Assembly: GCA_028554795.2 (NCBI GenBank)
Contig: CM068839.1
Span: 39,461,006 to 39,525,005, forward strand
Direction: 5' to 3'
DNA: 64,000 nucleotides
DNA from: Sinohyriopsis cumingii
Taxonomy: Eukaryota; Mollusca; Bivalvia; Unionida; Unionidae
Shown here: positions 55,581-64,000 of the stretch, piece after piece
Position numbering within the stretch: position 1 is the stretch's first letter
Layout of the letters: each line of letters opens with the position of its first letter
Position numbers and translations under genes: made by a program
Notes under the pieces: generated by a model
Databases searched by the model: none
The model's input: only the letters and a program-made list of their open reading frames with translations
Told to the model about the DNA's origin: nothing

Positions 55581-58500
55581 GAACTCAATTATTGTTTGAA
55601 TAAGAATAGAGAACAGATGGAAAGACATTTGGACATCATAACAGGATAATGTTGAGCTTCATTTTAGGCACATAAAAAAAGAAAGACTGCTTTTCATTGA
55701 GGTTTTATTTTACTATATAGTAGCATTAAAAGCATATGTGGCAATTTACTCTCTGGACATTTTAATCTAATGCAGTAATACAAAGAAATGGATTTTAATT
55801 TACAGATCAAACAGAAATAAGCTATCACATGGTTTACTGAATTACTGGTCTCAACTAAAGTGGGTAGACATGTTTACTATCACACAATATTCTCTTTTGT
55901 GACACAAGTACACCCTATAGGTTATATCATGACTAATTTCAACATCCTGACCATATACGAAACAAACAATGGTGTTGCTCTGGTTTTACTTTCCAAGAAA
56001 AGGGTCTCCTATGTATAATTTATGGGGCACTTCTCACTTTCAACTGGTCCTACCTATTAATCATTATGACCACAATTATTAATTTTTATATAATACTCCC
56101 ATAACTTACTGTTTTAATTTCATATAGAATTTACCTTTATTGTTAATTTATTTTGAATTATTCTCATATTTTTATATAAAAAAAAGGAATGTCTACCCAG
56201 TACATTAGAAGAGTGCATATAACTTTGTGCCAACATAACTCCTTCATGGGTAATTTATTTTAAATTGATGCACTGTTAAAAATAAATCATACTTTTTGAT
56301 TATGGGAATTAATGAGCCGAAGTTTTGGTCTGTGATTATTAGCAATATTTCGTATGCATTACCTTGAATGGTCACATTATCTCTCCTATTAACATCAAAT
56401 GCTGATGCAATGTCCACAATGGCATCATTATTAATTTCAGTTCCTTCCTAAAGTCACTAAATACACAGTAATTGCATTCACATTAAGCATGCAATTATTA
56501 ACATCATTCACCAAAGTCCATCATATTTAAATTGTATAAAGGGGTCAAGCTTTACTTGAATTTTTAGGAAGGGACTTCTCCTTTTGGAATGAATAGGGAG
56601 AAGTGGGTACATAGATTTGTATGTGTGATTTGGAACCATTGTCTTACTGAAATTATTTCTCATTATGCATATTTGCATTTAACATTGGTTTTAAGCATTA
56701 CTTTTTCTTCAAGTAGAAAATTCACTTACATTGTATAATCCATTTTTTAAGTGTATGTATCATATTCATGTGCAGTGTATTCATACACGAATGTCTCTTT
56801 GTTTGGCTGAAGAGATGTAATGTATTTTGGACATGTGACTTGGACAGTACAGCTGAAACTATACATTGTAATAATCTTTGTGCAACAGGAATACTTAGAT
56901 TCCTGTACTGAAATTACAAATATGGAAAACTACTTAATCAACTGTCACATAATAAGAAAATTTCAGTTGAAAACATTTCTAAACTAGCTTGAAACAGTCC
57001 CTATAACATGTACAAAAGAGCACAAGGGTCTTAAAGTGTAGAAAATTATTTGTTCCAGTGACAGCTGATTAACTATTTATACCTATTTATAATGACTAAC
57101 ATGTAATCTCAGTACTCATATCAATTAGAATAAATTACAATATATAGTTTCTCTTATGTGAAGTCATATGGTCAAAATACATGGTATATAGTTTCTAATA
57201 CACTCATGTGAAGTCATATGGTCAAAATACATGTTTAATTTCACTATTGCTAATAAATCATTGCCTGAGCTATTCATAAATGATAAACATAAGTATTCAG
57301 GTCAATATATGAATGAACTAGACCCTGGTTTTCAACTGAATCGCACACAGACGAGAACAAATCTGTGCCATGCAAGCCAAGTGGGTGAGTTAGTTTTTGA
57401 AAAAGGGATTTTCTTAGCATGACCATACATGCTTTCTAGCTTCGGTACAAGTCCACAGATATGATTACAAATTTAGGTTTTAGTATTGTCGAAATACTCA
57501 TGTTGCATTGGTCAGATATTTACTTTTCTTCTTTTTAAGTATTTTCACAAAAATGAACTATGTCAGGAAACAAGCTTGATCTTACCACATACTCAAATTC
57601 CAGAATATAGCATTTTCCCACGTTTCTGACATAAAATGTTTATTTTTAAATGTTAGATCTTGCATTAGATAACATTTAGACACTGCATTCTACAAAATGT
57701 ATAGTTTCCTTAATTTGTGTGCCCAGTGAATCATTAAAACTGTCAGTCAAATGGAGAGGTACTTCCTAGATACAATTAAGTCCACTATTAATATCCCTTG
57801 ACAGGCCATCTTATGATTTTATGAATAAAATAATCCGAGCACAGCAGCTGAATTTTATTAATTTAAAAAGTGCTTTCACCGATTCTGTTCTTAAAGCCCA
57901 AATTGTTGTTACCTATTAGTGTTACAAACTGTATGATAACTTGCAGGGTAAAGGGTTAATGGTCATCAACTGTCAAAATTCATGCTTGTGAATGTTCAAA
58001 AGTTTGTTTTGTCTGCACAATTCATATTAACACTTGCTATGGTTCAGCAAAATATATTTCACCTGCGATAACTAGTCTGTTGGGTAGAGGGAGCATTTCA
58101 AAAGCAGTAAACTAATGTCACTTAATTTACATATAAAAGATCACAGGGAGAAGTCATTTTCACTTTCAGAACCGAAGGTGAAGATTACATTTGATATGCA
58201 GTTTGGTTAACCAATTTGCCTGTAGCATTACACTAGCATACAATTTGCTTGCTCAGTTACTTGTGTTATGTATATTTAATTTGTTTGTTTGTTGGCTTTA
58301 AAAAAAATTATTTCATTAAATGCTATTGTAATGCAACACTGTATGCTGGATTTGACCTTAACCAAAACAGAGTTCATTTCTGCTTGACCTGCTAAACTTT
58401 TTTAAAACTTCTTTTCATTTCATTTAATGTCAACAATACATAGCTAAATTATTCTCTATCTTTATGAGCTTAATATCAAAAGCATTATTAATACAATATT

Positions 58501-60349
58501 AAGTAAATATGTTTATTTGGGTCAGGGTTTTGGAGTTTCCTAAGTGAATTTTACATGATCTAGCTTATTGTGTTGTAAACATTAGATCATTCTAGAGGGT
58601 TATTTTCCATTTGGTGATGTTTTTTTAAAATTATATAGGAAATGCTAAGTGTGACCCGAGGTCAAGTAAAGAACTATATAATCTTGTAGTTGTGATGACT
58701 TCATCATTTGTGCTTTAACATCCAGCACCTTCAAGTTGTATTATGTTGTGACCAGTTTGGGCTGAGTTTAGTTTGTTCAAATTATTGAATTCAAGTGATT
58801 AAATTCTTTGGAAATGCAAAAGTGCTCTGATAAAATGCTTGGATATTCACTGGAATTTATACTGAATTCAAACCTGGAATTTTATTACTGTGAGTCAACA
58901 AAAGACTTGACACATCAGCACTCTATAAGCTATAACATGTCATTGCCTTCAGTGATTTCTTTGGGATATTTACTGAACTTTATTCAGACTTTAAATTATT
59001 AGGACTTGTTCTGTAATACTTGGATTATTTTGGGATTTAATTTGCAATACCATAAGTTGCTTTTTTCTCATTTTCACTTTGTATTCTATGGAAATAAATA
59101 TGTTAAATTTTACAAAACTTGCTGTCTTTCGCTCTTTTCTGTTACTTTTTTTTAAGAGTATAGACTTATAACACTTGCCAAAAACCTCATGGGAGTCTTG
59201 ATCAATGTGAATTTCAATGTAAGGTCTAAGTGTTATAATCAATCCACTTGATGACTTAGAGGTCATGCCTGATAATCTCTACAAAGAGTACAAGTCTGCA
59301 ATAGATACGGTTATTTTTTGTTCACCTTTTAATTTTGTGCTGACATTGTTTGCTTGTACCTTTACAAATTTTACTTTGTCAAAAGGTGCAACCTGGAGAA
59401 AACAGTAGTATAGGGGTCAATCTTTCATTTGTGAGTCAATCTGGGAACATGTTTACGTTTGTAATTAACATGGGCATACCAAGTTCATCTGCCCAGCCAA
59501 AAATTCATTGGAATACTTGCTATATTTTTTTTCTTCCAATGACAAGCCTATGATTGATGATAATCCCATCCATTATTTCTACAAACTTTGGGCAGGTTTT
59601 CTAAGAATGCTTTGTTTCATGATTCTAAATTACATGGTTGGTCCCCTCCCCCAGAATATCATGGGAAAAATGTAAATAACTTACCTCACTCATTCCCTCC
59701 CCAAATGATAAAATCAAGTAGCCATGAAAATGGGGACAAACATTTTTGAAGTGTCTAGTGTGCTGGTGTTGAAGAAACAAATATCATTTAGTTCAGACAT
59801 TAAATGTTTTTCATTTAGGCCATTTCACTGGTAAATAAGCCTGATGATGACCAGCCAAAATATAACATTACACAATGGCAAAATCTTTTAATATAAAACA
59901 CATCTAACAACATGAAAATCAAGTCTGAGGAACCAGCATAACACTGACACTGTAGATATTAAATAAAGTACAGAAGAATCATGAAAAATACCATATACAC
60001 TCACATTCAAGTCAGATCCAATTGCAAACTGCACAGACCAGATCTGCCATCACATAACATGCAGGTTGAGCTCGGTCTATGTAGTGTATTAAGAGTAATC
60101 TGTAGAATAAACAACAAAGATCCTGATCTGACAGAAAACTATGAGTTGGCAGACCAGATCTATGCTGCTTGCATTGTGTTTTGACTTAAAAGCAAGTATA
60201 AACAGTACAGACAATATTCAAGCTATTTAAGCTAGAAAAAAATACGTTCTTTAATAATTCCATAACTGTAACTGACAAAAAACATTTTGTTCCTTGCATT
60301 TACTTATGCCAGCAAAAGATACCAACTCTGTTAATATTTATATGTAGAT
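55581..60349. other. Long AT-rich stretch without a recognised gene
   Basis: No exon with splice context was identified. The one clear structure is a doublet of about 28 bp, ATGTGAAGTCATATGGTCAA plus AATACATG, at about 57,157-57,232. Part of this could be intron. Confidence 0.4.
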
Positions 60350-60810
60350 ACCTGAATAATGAAACATCTAGGTAACATGGAGCACATAACAAGGTCCACA
60401 TACCATGATTTGATACCAAATAATGCAACATCTACATGATATGTAGCAAAGAACAAGGCCCACATACCATGATGTGACACTAAATAACCATCTATCTGAA
60501 GTGGAGAACTGAACAAGGCCCACATACCATGGCGTGACACTAAATAAACATCTAGTTGATGTGGAACACAGAACAAGGCCCACATACCATGATGTGACAC
60601 CAAATAATGAAACATCTAGGTGCTATGGAGCACTGAACAAGGCCCACATACCATGATGTGACACCAAATAATGACACCAAATATTGAAATATCTATGTGA
60701 TATGGAGCACAAAACATGACCCACATAGCATGATGTGACACCAAAATAATGAAAAATCTAGGTGCTATGATGCACAGAACAAGGCCCACATAACATGCTG
60801 TGATACCAAC
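60350..60810. repeat. Tandem repeat, unit about 62 bp, 7 copies
   Basis: Units share GAACAAGGCCCACATACCAT then GATGTGACACCAAATAATGA with small length changes. Minus-strand frames across it repeat YLVSHHGMWALF and are by-products of the repeat. Confidence 0.9.
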
Positions 60811-61273
60811 AAATTGTGTTATGATGTAAATCTGATTTGCAAAAAAAAAGTTACAAACACTTGAACACAGAATAGTTGCAATGCTGCGACTGCAGAAAAA
60901 GGAATTTTGATGTCTCTCCCTTTTCTAGTGCATACAATATCCACCCACCCTCAATTCACATATGACCAAAAATTAAGCATGCCTGTTTCAAACAATGAAA
61001 AAAGTTGCTTTGTTACATGTACATCAAAATCATAATTTAAAAAAATTCTTATCATATAGCTAATCATATCTATGATATGATTACAACAAATCAGAAGCAA
61101 TATTTAAGAAATATTGATGAAATAAATTTTGTTCTCGCAAATTTATACATATACATTGCACAAATATATTATATTTTCAACAACTAATAAATACAAAGAA
61201 CATAGCTTCAAAACCTTTTCTGAGTTGCCAATTAATTATACACTATTAAAAGAAAAACATGGCATTACAACAA

Positions 61274-61275
<2 letters not shown>
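60811..61275. other. No gene seen
   Basis: AT-rich DNA between the tandem repeat and a (TA)n tract. Confidence 0.4.

Positions 61276-61306
<31 letters not shown>
61276..61306. repeat. (TA)n microsatellite
   Basis: About 15 TA units. Confidence 0.95.
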
Positions 61307-61311
<5 letters not shown>

Positions 61312-62560
61312 TATTGAACCCCAACAAGAGGCCCAAGATCAGCGGCTGACCATTTCAAGAACACATCTAATGTAAACCATCTGTCAGACTTGTGTAGTCT
61401 ACATATTCTTTTACATCCTGATAAATTATTTCTAAAGATAAAGGTATATAAAATGTGCAGTTTCTTGCTCAGTCTTATAATCAATATCATCCAGGACCTT
61501 GATGACATAAATCAATTTACCAAGTTTTGTAGAAATTGGATGAGAATCAGCCTTTAGATCAAGAGTGTTAACAAGATAAGCCAAGTAGATGCATAATTAA
61601 CATAAATTGATCTCACTAATTATAGACTGAACCTGTCACTGACAATGATAATAAAAACTCACACTCGAGTATAATCAAAACGGAATTAGATATCTATAGT
61701 GCAATAAATTTAGCCAATCTGATACAAAATTAACATGTATAGATCTTGTTCATAATCAAACTCACCCATAATCATGACAATATACAACTATTTAACAAGT
61801 CTGATAAAAATCTGATGAGAAATATTAATTCCAGATTGTTGACAAGGTCACTGAGTCAAATGCAAGGTCAAATGCATACATCCCTCAGCTAAAAATGGAC
61901 TTGTCCAGGAGCTGGAAATGACTGGCAAGCAGGATTGTCTTTTTACACCGAAAACTTCCATTTGGAATGAAACACGCAGACAATAAGGGCCTTTCTGAGC
62001 ATAAATTATGTGCATCTTTTATTTCATTTGTGAGGGGAGGTATATTCAGACTATAGTGCTTTTCAATTTTTTGAAGCATTTCTTTATCTACAAAGTTAAC
62101 TTTTTACAGCTCATAACTATGTTTTAAGAGTCTTCATTATAAAATCAAGTGACATTTTTCTGAACTAAGGAAACTAGAGAAATGGTAAGCAATTTGATCA
62201 AATAAATACAAATATACCCCAACATGTCACCCTACCCCCATTATGGAGATGAGTCTATAGAAAATGCACAACTCTTCCAAAACATAACAATGGCTGGCCA
62301 GCCTGCATATCTTCTGATGATTTCTAAAGTCCACAGAAATTCACTTAAAATTGAGAGAACAGTTGTATTCACAAAATGTTCCATATATTGCATCCAGCTG
62401 CAAGTCCAAAATAGCAACATCACTTACAAAAACATGGAGCTAAAAGATTAGTCAATATGACAATGACCATAATACATCCAAAGTTTCACAGAAATCCATG
62501 CATAGAATGATTGAGATTTCAACAAAAACAGGTTTCACTATTATGATTCAGCAATATTAA
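61307..62560. repeat. Probable dispersed repeat, decayed
   Basis: It starts with AACAAGAGGCCCAAGATCAG, which resembles a frequent mollusc repeat start (from memory). Phrases such as CCAAGTTTTGTAGAAATTGG and CCAAAGTTTCACAGAAATCC recur further on. No coding signature. Confidence 0.35.
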
Positions 62561-62830
62561 CCTTAAAAAATGTTTACAGAAAGAAATGCACAAACAAATG
62601 CTTCATATCATGCTAAAGCAAATGTTGCAATTCAACCCTTCACATTTTTTGGGAAATGGGAAAAAACTATGCTTCTGGGTAGCTTTCCAACACTGATGGT
62701 AAGTGCAACTAATTTGAAATATTTTCAGTACTGACAAATCATTTGGTCAGTAGCTGTGAAGACTGTGGGTTTGGACACATGAAAAAAAACATGCTTTGTA
62801 GTTCTGCAACAACAATTTATTCATTATTAA

Positions 62831-62986
62831 TTATTTTGCTCCCAGCCCAGGTATAGATCTATGTTTGGAAAAGAGACACAAGAAATCATTCAGATTATGT
62901 TTTGGCACTAGTCCCAACATTATGGCAAGTTTGAAAGCTAAATTTCCAGGCTTCTTCTCTTCTGCCATTTCTATGTCAGGCATTAC
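62831..62986 (-). CDS. Possible terminal exon of a minus-strand gene
   Basis: On the minus strand a T-rich tract and TTTTTGCAG (ending at 62,987) precede an open frame of 51 codons, beginning VMPDIEMAEEKKPGN and ending RSIPGLGAK. It stops with TAA at 62,833-62,831, and AATAAA lies within the next 20 nt. The layout fits a last coding exon with a very short 3' UTR. I found no partner exon in the window and do not recognise the protein, so chance cannot be excluded. Confidence 0.3.
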   Translation of the reverse strand, partial: VMPDIEMAEEKKPGNLAFKLAIMLGLVPKHNLNDFLCLFSKHRSIPGLGAK

Positions 62987-63338
62987 CTGCAAAAACAAAA
63001 AAAATTTTTTTTTTAACTTACAGTGGTTCTGATGCTAAGAATTAAGCTGTCCCTGTGATCCATATTATTATTTCCAATTGTTTTACACTTTTCTTCTAGA
63101 GCTTTTCTGCATGCTGTAAGTGGAAAGTAATGTAGGAAACATGGTAGTTATTGGAGGTATCCCATCATGATTTTCTACATAAGTTTTTGCACTTTTTAAA
63201 TGAGTGCAGTTCACACTGAACATTTTTCAATATTTATTTTAAGGATCTGACCTGTTTTACCAATATTTTGTAGGCTTTAGTTTTTTCATGGAATTGTATG
63301 TAATACCATTACCTTCTGTTTGTTGTTTCAATGTGCAT

Positions 63339-63527
63339 ATACTGTGAATTCCTTTATTTTTGTGGGAGTAATTTTTCATGGCTTGGCAGTGACTTTTGCA
63401 TCAGTACTTTTATTCACTGATTAAAAAAGAATGTGTGTGCACAAAAAGATCACTGTTTTCTTTGAGTTTGTGGTTTGCAGGAACCACACGATTTGATGCC
63501 ATATTAAAAACAGCAAATTCACAGTAT
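63339..63527. mobile_element. Foldback, MITE-like element with ATACTGTGAATT ends
   Basis: ATACTGTGAATT (63,339-63,350) is matched in inverted form by AAATTCACAGTAT (63,515-63,527). The inner sequence (TTTTTGTGGGAGTAATTTTT) resembles a short repeat I recall from bivalves. No clear target duplication was found. Confidence 0.5.
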
Positions 63528-64000
63528 TTACTTTTGATCAGAACTTTGAATGTACACATCAGATGTTTCAAGGTTTCTCTAATTTTAGCATTTTTGTCCA
63601 TATCTGGAAGCACATCACCATCATTTGTTCAATACTGAAAGTTCTTTTATACAGGGATGATTTCTGACAAAGTTGGTCAATATCTATAGGTGTTTCTTAA
63701 AGATGTTTAAATGTTTTTCTTTTTTGGAACAGTGTCCATATCTGAAGGCTGGCTGATCAGCTTATTTGTACAGTCACATGTGAATGCTTTTTGTCTGATT
63801 TGATCCAATTCAGTAAAGCATTTATTTTTATATAAAAAATTAATATAAATGTTTTTATACCCTTAGTAGTGATGGCCATATTTGACAGCAGTTTAACAAC
63901 ACTGAAACAAATTTTAAAGCCCTCAATGCCAGGATGCTTTCTGTCAAATTTGGTCAAATTCTACTAAATAGTTTTTGTCAATAAGATGTTTAAATGCTGC
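63528..64000. other. No gene seen
   Basis: AT-rich DNA to the window end. Confidence 0.4.

Noticed and set aside
60331-60615. Minus-strand protein with repeated YLVSHHGMWALF
   Set aside because: Product of the roughly 62-bp tandem repeat; the frame is not kept across all units.
1-64000. CRISPR array, bacterial operons or prophage
   Set aside because: No regular direct repeats with unique spacers, no ribosome-binding-site pattern, and clear spliceosomal introns and eukaryotic transposons.

Overview
The window reads as nuclear DNA of an invertebrate, most likely a mollusc or another lophotrochozoan. The sequence is AT-rich and gene-poor, with spliceosomal introns, long (TA)n tracts and many decayed transposons: L2-like, RNase H-bearing and other LINEs, a Ty3/gypsy element with SCAN-like gag, a DIRS-like element, MULE and hAT remnants. 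The phylum is inferred from the style of the repeats, not proven.

The most notable content is two related gene arrays about 48 kb apart, at 1-2,221 and 49,700-52,470. Each carries small genes, here called X, Y and Z, for short helical, Lys/Glu-rich proteins unlike histones. Every gene I can see complete has the same promoter cassette (core TTTTCCTTCACGTCCGCGC, then a TATA-like box, ATG 55-60 nt later). All six genes end in a replication-dependent-histone-type 3' stem-loop (GGCCCT-TTTC-AGGGCC or AGCCCT-TTTC-AGGGCT) followed by a purine-rich stretch placed like a histone downstream element. Both arrays finish in related tandem repeats containing CATAGACCCTATAGTGCC.

The right array directly follows a compact block at 46,331-49,318 of virus-like genes of Maverick/Polinton or adintovirus type: the C-terminal end of a penton-like protein, a basic pX-like protein, a major capsid-like protein with two in-frame stops, an acidic protein, and an adenain-type cysteine protease. 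I infer that the block and array are one integrated, decaying, 5'-truncated viral element, and that the left array is the end of a second copy cut by the window edge.

From about 13.9 to 37.7 kb lies one host-type gene on the + strand. I reconstructed nine coding exons (14,002-33,349) whose splice phases agree at all eight junctions, giving a 1,023-residue intracellular, mostly disordered protein. It has a Cys cluster near its N-terminus, an amphipathic helix that could bind PKA regulatory subunits, a KSVTF motif of PP1-docking type, and a Pro-rich C-terminus. I do not recognise the gene. Its 9.7 kb first intron has filled with LINE, LTR-like and DIRS remnants.

The rest is repeats: gypsy copies at 9.9-11.6 and 38.7-40.5 kb, an inverted repeat pair at 16.0-16.7 and 40.8-41.5 kb, a 36-bp minisatellite abutted by a hAT-type MITE with a perfect 8-bp target duplication (41.8-42.4 kb), a roughly 62-bp satellite at 60.4-60.8 kb, and long AT-rich stretches in which I see no gene. 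No tRNA, rRNA or CRISPR array was found.
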